Shown here: piece after piece, positions 1 to 13,000 of the stretch
Position numbering within the stretch: the first letter of the stretch is position 1
Layout of the letters: every line of letters starts with the position of its first letter
Source of the DNA: Plutella xylostella
Lineage: Eukaryota > Arthropoda > Insecta > Lepidoptera > Plutellidae
Reading direction: 5' to 3'
Length of the DNA: 64,000 nt
Assembly (NCBI RefSeq): GCF_932276165.1
Contig: NC_063982.1
Coordinates: forward strand, 3,799,501-3,863,500
Notes under the pieces: model-generated
Told to the model about the DNA's origin: nothing
Databases searched by the model: none
What the model saw: the letters and a program-made list of their open reading frames with translations, nothing else
Translations under genes and position numbers: made by a program

Positions 1-1212
1 CTCTCCGACAAAGTACAATTTGTTCTTTGACAGAGAGGGACAAAACAGTTTATTAGTTAAAACGTCTTGTAACTTTTCTATGAATAAGGGGGTAAGTTTT
101 TAAGCGTCAGTGACAAAAACAAGAGCTAGACTATTGTTTGTCACCATGGTGACAGGATTGGCCAGTCAGGGCAGTCAGATTAGAGTCAGACGCTGACACC
201 TCGATTACGGGATTGAATTTAATGTGAAATCGAATCTTGAACCTCAAGGAACGTAGCTGAACGCTTCACCACTGCACTATCGTAGCAGATTAGATAGGTT
301 ACTGATGTCAAAGGTTAAATGAAAGCTATGGTAGTCGAGGTATTGTATCATAAAATGCCGGTAAAATACCTACGAGTCTCACTACGAACTCTACGGAGAA
401 AGGATTTCGATAGCGTAGGTAGTACCTTTTTATTTTTTTAAGGTGTATTACTATATTTAATAAATTGCTAAATAATTAAGAAAACTATAAAAAAATATAC
501 ACTCAATGAAAAAGTTTTACTCATAAAATAATGTTGACAACATATGACCCAGAAGAATATTTAATTTAGAATTGGATCAAAATATTTACGTTTTTAGTTA
601 TATTGCAGACGGTGGGCGTCATTAAGCTAGTCTTTTCCGTTAAACAGTAATTAGGTGCGTTTCCCACTGGAACTTTTTCATTCCTCCTTGTATTAAAACT
701 TTGCAAAATTGACAACCGATTTCTTTATCCAACTAAGCCGTCCATCGCCGTCCATCTTTGTCCCAACGTTGCACAACATCTCTGACCTTCCGTCTGTGAG
801 TCAGCTGTTTGCTAGCCGGTCCGAATGACCGAATCCAACGTTGTGTAACTTTACCATCACTTTCTAGGCTGCCATTTTTGTTTGGTTAGTGTTTTGTTTT
901 TAATGTGAGCGCGTGCTTTTAAGTAGACTAGGTGACTAGGTACTTAGTTAAATGAATAGAATTTATTAGATTGGGTAGGATTCATGATTGTTGCGGAAAA
1001 AATTAAAAAGTGTAGGTCTCTAAAGGTACTCGAAATTATGCTCAGAATAAGTGGTCTCACTTTTTATGTGAGAAACAAGAAATAAAAGTTAAATTAACTT
1101 CTTCATCGATAGATTTCCAAACTTGTACTAAAAGTAGATAAATATATTGACCCAATTTACTTCAGCACTTTTTAGGTCGAATAATATTTTTAATGCCTAC
1201 ATTTCATCATCA

Positions 1213-1560
1213 AGCAATGACCGTCCACTGCTAGACATAGGCCGCTCCCAAGGATCGCCACCATATACCATACTAACTTGTTTTAAAAAACTTGCAAGTC
1301 ATGTCTGCCTATACCTTCCGGGGTTGCGGCATCATCACCTAACCCACGTTAAACAGGCCCGACGGCTACGCTAGCTAAGCTTCACTACCCATCTACCCAT
1401 ACAGATACTTACACAGACACGTTAAACTAATGACACCCCTCTTCTTCGTTGAGGGTAAATCAAAAGATCTACTTGTCTTCAGATCTGCATCAGTCTTCAA
1501 TCCAGCGGTCTTGAGGGTGTCCCACGCTACATTACGCTGTAGTTTGGATCACCCATGAGA
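1213..1560 (-). repeat. RTE-like LINE remnant (antisense C-terminal coding end)
   Basis: The piece contains degenerate forms of the widely dispersed lepidopteran motif 'CACTGCTAGACATAGGC' followed by a 'CCCACGCTACATTACGC' block. A better preserved relative lies at 45484-45672. The motif is known from the antisense of the 3' coding end of RTE-type LINEs; that assignment rests on recognition, not on alignment. Stops and indels make it non-coding. Confidence 0.5.
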
Positions 1561-2130
1561 CCGCCGGTTTAAAGACCGAGCTACACAGTCATCATTTTAA
1601 TGATGACGTACCCTCACCTACTTTTCTAAAGAAAACACATCCTACATCCGGATTACCACATATTTCCATTATAATGGCTACACCTACATTACGTAAACGT
1701 TACTTATTAATGCGCGTTTTGACACTATAATATTATGCAAAACATACTGTGTATGATTGTTTATAACGTTTTAAGTTAAGGGCCCTTTCACACATGCGTA
1801 TGCGCGATATTCTATTCTATTTATTTTACACTTTATTGTATACATAAATACATAGGTACAGTAAACGATTAATCTAAACTAATATACAAGGGCGGACTAA
1901 TCGCTTAAACGCGATCTCTTCCAGTCAACCCTGTAGGTAAGGAGACACAGTCTAAACTCTTATAACTAAATTTATGATTGTATACAAATGTAACATAACC
2001 TATATCCAATATTTACACATACATCTTTTAGAATTATACACATTTATCTATAATAAATAAATGTGGGGATGTATGTAAGTACCTGCACTACCTCCACTGC
2101 GGATTGGTGGGTTTACATATCTAGACGTGC

Positions 2131-2300
2131 TAAATCTTACAGGTTTCCTGACGATGTTTTTCCTTCACCATAAGAGCGATGGTATACATTGTACTTAAAT
2201 TCCAAAGAGCTCATTGGTACCTACATATCAGCGCCGGGATTAAAAAATCGCATGTTCACTGACACGAAAGAAGAAGAAACGGGATTCGAACCACCATCCC
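2131..2300 (-). repeat. tRNA-derived SINE fragment, minus strand
   Basis: Read on the minus strand the right end carries 'GGTTCGAATCC', a Pol III B-box. The other end, 'GGTTTCCTGACGATG' on the plus strand, matches the common lepidopteran SINE segment also seen at 25750-25770 and, inverted, at 30460-30520. No complete tRNA fold is implied. Confidence 0.5.
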
Positions 2301-2543
2301 TAAATCTTAGGAGTAGGGCTCTTTGCGCTGAGATGGCATACATATCTCTTTTGTTTACTGTACATAAATAACATCCCTATAACGAGGCGCCGGCGCCAAT
2401 TTTTCGGTGAAAGTCAAAGTTTACGCAACAATCAGCTGACGAGACAAACAGCCGGCTATTCTGCATGGGGAGTGCGAGTTTTTACTCTGTTCGAGTAGTG
2501 ACGAGTGAACGCGAATTTGTATGGGGCAGGAGAGATAGATAAT

Positions 2544-2770
2544 ACACTCACGGGCATTGAAAAGGTTCCACAGAGAAAACACCAAATTACTCCTAAACCG
2601 AAAAGGCTAGCTTAATGACGCCTTCTACAACATTGAAGTACATTTAACAGAGCATCAGGACTGAAAACAATGATATTTTGTTCAGATTTTTAATTAAATG
2701 TTTGAAAAAATTAGGGTCGTTTGGTGTCGGCTTTTTGTGAGTGGAACTTTTTCATTGCCCGTGAGAGTAA
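2544..2770. mobile_element. MITE, CACTCACGGGC family, copy 1
   Basis: A non-coding element of about 225 bp. The left end reads CACTCACGGGCATTGAAAAG and the right end GTGGAACTTTTTCATTGCCC with GTGAG following, so the ends are inverted repeats of roughly 28 bp. It is flanked by TA on the left and a similar dinucleotide on the right, suggesting a Tc1/mariner-type target. Near-identical copies at 39635-39870 and 61599-61827 share the interior block 'AAAGGCTAGCTTAATG'. No transposase is encoded. Confidence 0.8.
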
Positions 2771-3651
2771 TAGAATGCTCGCATGCGACCGACCTTTTGC
2801 CACAGGACAGATAATGCGGCCAATTTTTCATTCCTCTTTTGTAGCACGCGTGCGTTGCACTATTTTCAAAAAGGCGTTCACTGATTGTCACTTGTTTGCG
2901 AGCACCCTTATCCGGACAACAAAGTCTCAATATTTCTCACCATTAATTAGATACTGTGCATGGCCGTTTTTAAACTAAATAATAGCATACAAATCTCCGC
3001 CCGCTAGCGTCGTGGCCACGGCCTTACAGTGACAACAATAAAATTGTAAAACAATAAAACCGTTACCGTTTTTTGGCAATTTTTATTGTGGTTTTATATT
3101 AGCTATTAAATGTTTTGGCCACATTTAAGGCTGTGGGCGCCATTTTAGGAATGTATAACTTTCGATTCAGTAGGCGGACATTTACGTTCTTGGCCAGTTT
3201 CATTTTGTATGTAATTTCGAAAATGTTACTTTCAACCTCGTGTTTTTTTGGTAATGCTTTGTTGTAAACATTTATTTACAAAAAACATTGTAAATACAAG
3301 TGGCAAACCATAGTTCAGCTCAATAGTAAAGTTATTATTACATGAAGAATATCCCAATAATTTGGACCTTCAATCTTTAGACAGTGAAACCTGGATAAGT
3401 AAGATTCCAATGGACCAACATTTTTGTCCCACTTATAGAGGTATTCCACTTAGACAGTGTCTCATATATTAATCAGATGTAACAATTTAAATATTGCAAT
3501 ATGACGGATTTTCCCCCAGAGCCGACATTGTAAGAGATGTGAAATGTAGAGCTTGAGTAATATAATACCAACCGGACCTGAGTCACTGCGTCCTCTCGAC
3601 AACCTTTCGCCACCGCTTGTGAGTTTATTCATAATTATCCATTGAATAAAT

Positions 3652-3860
3652 ATACACTCACGAAAAGATTCCACCTACAGAATATCAACAGCCCTTTGGC
3701 CCAATTTTTAAATACATTTAATTTAGAATTTGATCGAAATATTTACGTTTTTAGTCGGTATTATTTTGATGCCCTTTTAAAATTTTCTTCAATAAAGTAA
3801 CAAAGTATTCTCTTCCGTTTAAGAGTAATTTGGTGCTATTGACGCAGGAGCTTTTCTTTG
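3652..3860. mobile_element. Degenerate MITE related to the CACTCACGGGC family
   Basis: It begins with an 'ACTCACGAAAAGATTCCAC' end, holds 'ATTTACGTTTTTAGT' and a 'TTCCGTTTAAGAGTAATTTGG' end block as in other members (505-690, 28190-28340, 18478-18951), and ends in a diverged right terminus. It is decayed and the exact boundaries are uncertain. Confidence 0.5.
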
Positions 3861-3861
3861 C

Positions 3862-3934
3862 TGATTGTATATTTATTCAATGGATGATTGATTGTATATT
3901 TATTCAATGGATGATTGAATAAATATACAATCTT
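3862..3934. repeat. Short tandem plus inverted repeat (potential hairpin)
   Basis: A 26-bp unit beginning GATTGTATATTTATTCAAT occurs twice in tandem and is followed by its inverse complement (GAATAAATATACAATC), so the single strand can fold into a hairpin. It sits beside the MITE at 3652-3860 and may have arisen during its loss or replication. Confidence 0.7.
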
Positions 3935-4504
3935 GCAATTGTTATCATGATACACGAAGTCCGACTCTTTGAGTATCACAATAAGCCTTGCAAGCCTCCT
4001 GTGAACTGATAGTTCGATCTATGAATTGGGGGGTATATGTGTGAGATTTTTCAGTACATTCATAATTTTAGTGTCATTCTCGAAAAATACCTATACCTAA
4101 TAAATAATTAAAGTAGAGGAGTGTTAATAAGTAAAAGAGAAAAACTTACCTTTGACCACGAAGATATCGCTATGAAATGTACAAGAAAATGTGAAATATA
4201 CAATGAAATCAGATCTGTTAGTAAGAAATATAATGCAGGTAAAAAGTACGAAAATAATACTAAGTTAGTAAGTTAAAATTAAGCATAAATTCATACCAGA
4301 GATGTGAGAAAGCAAGACATAGTTAGAATTAGAGCATCGGAAGGAAGGAAAGAAAATCAATATACAATTTATACAAATAAAAAAATGTACACAACAAAAA
4401 TGCCAATGATCAAATACCTGCAGACGCGACAGCCGAAATTTTACCCCGGATCTCTACCTATGTCTTGCCAATCGTGCCACACCTCGCTCTTTGAAAACAC
4501 TTAC

Positions 4505-6863
4505 TCTGATCATTGATTACGGGTCCAAAGTTCAGTTCGTTCGAAGTGTAATCTATGCTATTCGAATCCTGTACGCCGAGTATGCCCGCTTTAGCTACTC
4601 TGTGACAGCATCCTTTTAGCAATCCTCCGCAAGTGCCTTCAAGCAACCCTCCGACCATCCAGCAGTAGATAAAGAACTCACACGTGCCCCCTTGTGCACA
4701 GGTTTCATCTTGTCTATCCGTGTCTTTTTTCACTATCGCTTCTGTGACGACCTCTATGCTTTGGCTCTCGACGCCAGCGCTGTCTGCTAATACTTTGCCT
4801 CTGCGGCCGGTTTTTGAACTAATTTGTTTCTCGTTTGTACTTCTCTTCGGCAGTTGGTTGAGAATCTCTGAGATCCTCATCATTTGCTCGTCAGTGATTG
4901 GCTTAAACTTCGGCAGCACTGCCTCTTGACCGCCGAAGCCTTTACTTATATTTGTATATTCGTAGTAATTATATTTGAGGTCGGGTGGAAGGATTTTAGC
5001 TCCATCTGTCTGTATGAACATGGGCTTGGATTGGATTCGTTTGTCTATCGGTGTATGTGTATATTTGTATATTTTGTACTGTATATTTGTACTTTGGTCC
5101 ATTCGTTTTGTTTCGTCGTTTCGAGCGCGATGTGGTACGTTGGCATCTGAATGATAGAGAAAAGTTGGTGATTAAGAAATGGCTTTGTACAGAAAGAGTT
5201 AAGGCTTCACATTGTAATGAAACAGAAGTTAGAAATCAGATAAAGGCAGGTTCAGACTGCTGTAACGTATTATTCATTGCGTGTTACATTGCATGTTACG
5301 TTACCTCAGTCTGTACCCGCCTTAAGAGTCAATTGTTTCATTACAATGCTTAGCATAAAGTGTGTTATTTATATCTGTGCAAAAACGAGATAGAAGAAAA
5401 TCTATGTATAATACAAATTAAGTATGAAAATTTTTAGGACAGAAGAATAAAGAAACAAAATAAGATATCACACACAAGGTATTTATACTATCTACAACTC
5501 ATATCAAATTAAATGACTTACTTATTATAAAAATAAGTATGTAGGTAATTACGTTATAATAACGAGTAGGACATTTTATTGAAACTGGTTAAGTAGTAAA
5601 ATAAAATACCTATGAATAACTCTATTTCGGCTTCCTCATCTAGTTTTAAAGTTGAAGCCCAAACGAAGTAACATTTACGGAGTAATTAGTGTCAATACAA
5701 TTTTTACGGTCGAATGGCGTAGTGGTTAGTGGCCCTGACTGCTGTGCCGAAGGTCCCGGGTTCGATTCCCGGCTGGGGCAGATATTTGTTTAAAGACAGA
5801 TATTTGCACTCGGGTCTTGGGTGTTGATATTTATATTTAATATGTCATTGTATCTATCCATGTATTTGTGTAGATATATCAACTGTCCGATACCCATAAC
5901 ACGGGCTCTGCCTAGCTTGGGGTCGGGTGGCCGTGTGTGAGATGTCCCCACATATTATTATTATATTATTATTAATTTGAATCCAAGTTCGCGATAGGGA
6001 GCCAGGGGCTTCCAACTAAACTGCAAATTTATATAAAAATAATTATAACGTTTTAGTAAAGAGAAGAAAGTTTACATTTTAAAGTCCACTTTCATTTCAT
6101 TATGTTCATTAAATCGCGCTGTCGTGATGTCATTTCGACTTTATTACGGTGTTAGCTTAAAAATCCGGGGTTAAAACGTAACCACGATAAGGTAAATAAA
6201 AATATGGGGGTATTACATATGGGGGTGAGAACAACCCTTGTGACGTGTTACACAGGTGAATGATAATTTGTGTTTCAACGTCAATACAATATAATAACCC
6301 GAGATTAGAGTTTCATGTCACAAACACAGTTGAGCGACCATTGAGCCATCGTAAAACTTGACTAATTCCCGCAATCAAACGAAGGTCTCACAAACCTTTT
6401 TTAAAACGTTAGGCTCACGCCATTTTATAACAAATAAATTCATACTGTCTAGATAGACTAGTTTAACATTTAAAATTGAAAAAAGATTAATAAAAAAGCG
6501 TATAATAAAAGCGTTGACTTTCAAACATCAAATAGGTACTGAATGTATTAAAACGTTGTTTAACGGACCCTGGAACACGTTGCGTATGTTTGTGATCTAA
6601 ATGGAAAATTCAGTTTGCGATTTGTTTGCGACTGTATTTTGGAGGATATTTATTTATTATTATTTATTTATTTTATTTTAAATGGAAAACTTACAGCTAT
6701 TTTGACAAAAATACTTATAAATAATAGACAACAGAGAGCTAATTACAAGTTTTCACTAGTAAACAATAAAATACAATATAAATTTGTCTTCTTGGGGTCA
6801 CACATACAAAAAAAGCAGAAAAATATAAGAGTAATACCTACATCTTAAATAATATCCTCCATG

Positions 6864-6919
<56 letters not shown>

Positions 6920-6974
6920 TATATATATATATTATATATATATTATATTATATATATTATATATATATTATATA

Positions 6975-7015
<41 letters not shown>

Positions 7016-10000
7016 CTAATAATATATAATATTAGATATTATATATTATATACTATATTTTTACTCTCGGTGACTCATTGTGATTGTGACACATATTTCA
7101 TCTCGTTGGTGATATTAATTTAACGATTCGCAGTATCAACCTACGTATTACCTCACGTTAAAATGGCAAAAGCAAAGATTGCTACAAAAAACCCATGTAG
7201 AAATATTTTATGAATCAGTTTGTGCAAATGTATACTTAGTACAATACTAGGACATTAAAAAAGAAGTAGGAAATACTTGGTATTGCAAAATTAAGTAAAA
7301 AGTCGCGTGACCAACTAAATTTCTATGGAAAAGGATTTTTTATTTTCGTGAATTTCCAAAACTCGTAGAACAAATTATATTTTTCAGAATAGAAAAGGGG
7401 TGACTCAGGGGGCTGAGTCACCCCCTTTCGGCTAAGTATACCCTTTTTGCAACACCCTGTATACCCTTAGCTAAAAAGAAAAAGCGAACTGGCCTAGCGA
7501 GATTGTCGCACGAAGTGTCTTTGCACCGACGTCGTGACTGTACGACGCCTTCCGATTACAGGTCTTTGATCTACGACAGAAATAGACGCACATACAAACA
7601 TACAGATACATTACTATTTGGAACAAGAAAGGAGTGTGACATTTTACCTGTTCCTTATATAGGATGTAAGAAAAGTGTAATGGGAATCTGAAAAGGATCA
7701 GGGGATCACATTTATAGTTTTCAGTATGTCTGATACATAATTATAAAAGTTATGATAACTTATGACGCTCTATCTCTTAATACGCACGTTTTAAAAATTG
7801 GCGAGGCTATTCATAAATCGGTTAAATGCGCCGAAATTATGCAACCAGCCGCCCCGTGCTTTCCCGACGATTAACCGGTACCGCCAGCAAAACAAACCAG
7901 ACCAAACACACGACGTATTATTTTAAAAAGCATTATTTTTGTGTGCTGTTCAAAATTTTATTAGCACTTTGAATTTATTATCAAAACAACTTACTTAAAC
8001 AAGGAAAATTATAAAAAAATATGTTTATGTTACACAATTTCCATGAATACTAATTTAGGGTTAACATAGGGGTAACGTAGGGGTGTACAATTGTACATAG
8101 GCATGTACTTGTTGCGGTTCTAATATATTTTTAAACACACACACACACACTCACGCATTGTACTAATGTACTCCCTTGCGGGGTAGGCAGAGGTGCATTG
8201 CTGCACCCACTTTTCGCCAGAGTGTTATGTTAGTCCTAATGTAATAGGGGGCGGGCCTATTGCCATTTTATGGGCACATCTTGGAACAAATATCTGTGTT
8301 TAAACAAATATCTGCCCCAGCCGGGAATCGAACCCGCGACCTTCGGCTCAGTAGTCAGGGTCACTAACCACTACGCCATTCGGTCGGCAAATTTTAAAAG
8401 ACTAAAAAATTTAAAAAAACATTAATCTTTACATAATATGCTTATAGTTTACTTAAAACTATCGTGTATGAGAAAGGTCTATGTCCAGGTAACAATGCAA
8501 AATATTATTGGTGATTTGTTGTTGTTTCATTTGTCATGAGGTAATTGTTACTTAATATCGGTCGCGTGATGCGGCATGGAATTGTATATATAGGTAATTA
8601 AACATAAACGCTACATGGCAGGGACAGACAGACAAACGATATTATTAAACAGTTTTATTTATGAATAAGTCATTTTTAAACTTACTCTCTTCCATACAAA
8701 GGTTGTCTGATAGAAATTGCTATAAGCCTCTTTGTACTGTTTTAGTTTTAAGGTTTTTTTAATAAGTTTTGTTATTTTCAAATTCCATACTAAGAATGAT
8801 TTATGCTACTGTTCTACATTATGTTATTTACATAAAATATAATAAATATTTCGCAGTATTCATAATATTTTGGAAATTTATATGTATAAATAAATAAAAG
8901 GTTTTTTTTGCCAACGCTACAGCCCACTTTCCCTGGCCGCCAATATTATGCAGACATTACGGCCGTATGTAATATTATACAATTATGGCTGTATTACATC
9001 TATCTGTGTGTTTCTTTGTCAAACACAACACCTGGCGGAGTGACGACTCGCACCGTTGCATAAACTTAGCATAACAATACAACATTTGTTTACGAATTTT
9101 TATACTGATTTTTGTAGACAATTGCAGTAATGCACCTCTGCCTACCCCGCAAGGGAGTATATTAGTACAAGGTGTTAGCTCTTTTTTTTTCAATGAATAT
9201 TTCTATGGGGTCGAAAGGTGCCTCTAATTCATGCTTGACACGTGACTTTACTACTGGTTATAGTTAACTATGGATCAAAAAACCGGACCATAGAGCTTCG
9301 CTTTTTTTCATCCAGAATGCAGCATCTACCCAACAAAAACAACTAAAACTAGACAAGACAGGTGTTTCAAAATCAATTCGTTTCTACAATTACAATAATA
9401 TACACAAAATAACTATAAACTCTACATCTGACTAGCCTAAATGCTAATTAAGTACCGTGCATACATTTCCTATAATATTTGGAAAACCCGTACCAACTGC
9501 ATTTAATGTCAATGACACTAGAACCAGAGAAAGAGACGGAAATATAATTGCATCAGCCTGTGAGGAAAAGAGACGAGAATATTGCATGCAGCTCGCATGT
9601 ACTATGAGAGCCAAGTGCACTAGTGAAATTTCTTAAGGCGATGCTCTGTAAATCCATAATCACACTTATTACACTCGTGGCGTTTGTAAAATTACAGTTC
9701 TCCTTACACAATATTGAATATTGTATAGTCTGTGGGCACTATGAACTAGGCACTCTTTGTGTTACCTCAAGATACAATGTTATTCTTATATTAATTAGTT
9801 CTGAGAAGGTACATGAAGTTATTATTAAAATAAAATATTAAGTACTTATTATTTAACTAAACTATCTATATATTTTACAAATAAAAATGATAATAATATA
9901 AAATACTTATAACTGGCCTGGAAATATTCTACCCTTAATAAACAGGAGTTTATCAAAGGTAGAATATTTCTTTTAGTTCGCTGCCGTCGCCCGGGATGGT

Positions 10001-13000
10001 TCCGAGGAGGCTGGCAGCGTTCCCTCTCTGTATAGCCAGGCTGATGCGCTGGCTGAGATAGCTGCCAGCCCTCTGGTCCCTTGATACCTCGACCAGGCGC
10101 GACGAAAGTTCTTTTACTAATCGTCGCGCTTCGGGTCCCCACGGCCCCAGGGTCTCAACCCCAAACGGCACAAATATGTAGCTGTCAGACAGACCGTTGT
10201 ATTTGCGCCGTTTGAGGTTTTCTGCAGCAGTCGCCGCCGTGCCCGCCGCCGCGGCACTACCCTGGATGTGGGAGGGGGCCACTGTGTCGGTGCAGGTGGC
10301 GTCCCACACTAGGCATTTCCCGTACTTCCAGGGCATTATGGTCATACCGTCGGGCCTCTTCCCGTCGTCTCTCGCCAGGCCGGTGGGCTCCAGAATGGCG
10401 GGGATTCCGGCGCTCGCAAAGGCCCGACGTATGACGTCGTTAAGGGCCGCGTGGCGGGGTAATCGGCCGGCACTCCGCTGACAGGAGAGGCCGTGGTGAC
10501 CTAGCTGGTCGACGGGGTCCCCGCAACGGCAGCGATGTGGCTCGTTGGTCTTACAGCCTAGTCTCAAACAGACAGAAAGGTTAAATGTGTTGCGGTCCAG
10601 CAGTGTGCCCACACTCGCAGATGGAAGGGCCCTCAACCAATGTCCCGACTCCGGTTCGGCAGAAGCCATGAGGCGGGCGCGGTCTGCAGGGCTGGTGGCA
10701 GTTTCTAAGAGATTTTCCTGAACCTGCCTGCAGATCGGCTCGTCCCACAGCCTCTGGGATTCCGGTAGTCGAGGGACATCTTGTTGTGGGCCAGCGATAT
10801 CTGACCAGGCGCTCCTGGCCTCGGCCAAGTAGGTGACCTCTGCATCGCCAAGCGATGGGTAAATTATCTTTCCGTAGAGGCCAGCCGTGCTGTGTGCCGA
10901 GGACAGGAACGCCGGGAGGGCCACACTGGACGCCGAGCGGATGCCCAGGCCACCGAACCGTATCGGCAGCGATGCCTGGGCCCAGCTGCGGTTATCCAGT
11001 TGGCAATTTAGAATTTCGGTTAGTATATTTCTGATCATCGCATCCAAATTATTAAGTAAATTTTGGTGTCTCCAAATAGGTGAACATCGCAGTAGTTTGT
11101 TTAATTTCTTGCGGGTTAGGGTTAAGTAATTGATAACTTCACTTTAATTTGTTTGACACGTTTATTCACTTTTGCAGTAGGTAACAATTAAAATACATTC
11201 AACTCTTTTACGACATATCCAAAACCAAACCATACCGAGATGTAGAATTGGTTAGACAGCGCCATCTCGGGAATAAATTAGAAACTAAAAACTTATACAA
11301 TTACACATTCCGCCCACCAAGGCGTCAGCCTTAATAAGCTCTTTGCTGACAGAACTTTAACACAATAAAAGAAAACAAGAGAAAATAACACCGCCCACCG
11401 TGACAATACTCTAAATGAATAGGAACTATACCTTGAAAAAAACATAGAATAACTACTTAATAACTATGCGATGACAATTTATTGCAACCAGTAACCTATA
11501 ACATAAGCAACAGCTGCTCAAAAGAACACAAACTTTAAGTTATACACAAGTTATACAAAAAAAGAACACAGTATCAATTTTTTGGTAAAATACACAATTT
11601 ATTACAGGGGCGTTTCAGTACATTATTTTTACACCTTATTGAAACTACTCTTGTAATACCATCCTTACCACTATGCCTCGCAATCACTCTTCCTAGCAAC
11701 CACTTAGCTGGTGGTAAATTATCCTCTCTAATTATCACCACATCATCTATTTCGGGTTCTATTTGACGGTGCGTCCACTTATAACGTTGGTTAAGTGTAA
11801 CTAAATATTCTTTGGACCACCGTCTCCAAAAGTCAGTTACCATTTTTTGGACTAATCGCCACCTCTGTAGCCCTGTTACATGAATTTCTGAATAATCTTG
11901 GTCAGGAATAGCTATTAGTGGCTCTCCGACCAAAAAATTACCTGGGGTTAATGGAAGAGGATCATCAGGATTCTCACTTAACTTTGTAAGCGGGCGCGAG
12001 TTCAGACAAGCCTCTATTTGTGTTAACACCGTGGAAAGCTCTTCGAAAGTAAGTGTAGAATCACCTATTACTTTCTTCAAGTGAGTTTTGGTAGAGCGCA
12101 CTCCAGCCTCCCACAAGCCACCGAAATTGGGTGCACTGGGTGGTATAAAATGCCACTTGGTCTGTTCCAATGCAAGCAACTGCACAAATTCGGTTGGAAG
12201 CTCTGATTTTGCACGATTACACATCTCTTTAAGCTCTATATTAGCCCCAACAAAAGTTACGCACTCTCTGTAAACCTTCTTTACTTGATCACGCGCGCGA
12301 ATGATCCAAAACTTAGATCGCAAGATATTGAGCATGACCTGTGGACCGCCATGTAGCGTTTTTTTATGAGCATCCAAAACTACAAGCTTAGTAAGATGAC
12401 ATTTACTAGGCAAAATTATGGGATGCTTTTTGTCATACTCTACATGAGCGTAATGAATGCGTCCATCTACCCTTAGAATACCATCTTTATCAAAAAATGG
12501 ATTAAGAGTATGCAGTTGACTCTTCTTCTGCACAGTTTTTGCTGTTTTTAACTGTCGAATCTCTTCACTGAAATAAAATTCTTGCGTCTGTTTGATACAC
12601 ATGATATAGGTTGCTTCAATTTCATCTACTGACACCACATTCGAAAATTTCACGTGTTTAATCTGTAAGATCCTTCGGCAATACGACATTATGCGCAACA
12701 TTTTTTGTAGATCTGAAAATTTTGTCCAGATACAACTAAATTCTCCTACAATTGAATTGAAATGTTTTTAATTTGTACATTTATAATATCATGTAATTAT
12801 AAATGTTTGTGGTTTAATTCACTTATTTTTTCAATTCTTAATATATTGCAATTATTAATAGTTATTAATATTTTTGCACGGTGGGGGGTTAACCTAAGGT
12901 TGTTCTGTTTAAAAATACCTTATCTGGTTTTGACTAATACAATGATATCGATTCTGAAGGCACAAATTGTTTTGTTATTAATAAATATTTTGACATTATG

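Larger units (their letters stand above)
1..4504. other. Intron/flank of the minus-strand protease gene; repeats only
   Basis: This stretch lies downstream, on the minus strand, of a GT-AG donor at 4504/4503, so it should be intron sequence. I looked on the minus strand for the expected activation site and the His, Asp and Ser motifs of a trypsin-like domain and found none, so the catalytic exons probably lie beyond the left edge. What is present is repetitive: a MITE-like piece near 505-690, an RTE-like LINE remnant (1213-1560), a SINE-like fragment (about 2131-2300), a MITE (2544-2770), a second MITE-like piece (3652-3860) and a short tandem/inverted repeat (3862-3934). The remainder shows nothing I recognise. 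Confidence 0.6.

Noticed and set aside
4684..5353. Plus-strand frames over 4.7-5.3 kb
   Set aside because: Antisense to the supported minus-strand exon 5146-4505, which has splice sites in phase and a cysteine domain.
5711..5782. Possible tRNA gene with A- and B-box
   Set aside because: The same head is found at four or more places followed by shared bodies and simple-repeat tails, and the anticodon arm is not convincing. It is a SINE head, not a tRNA gene.
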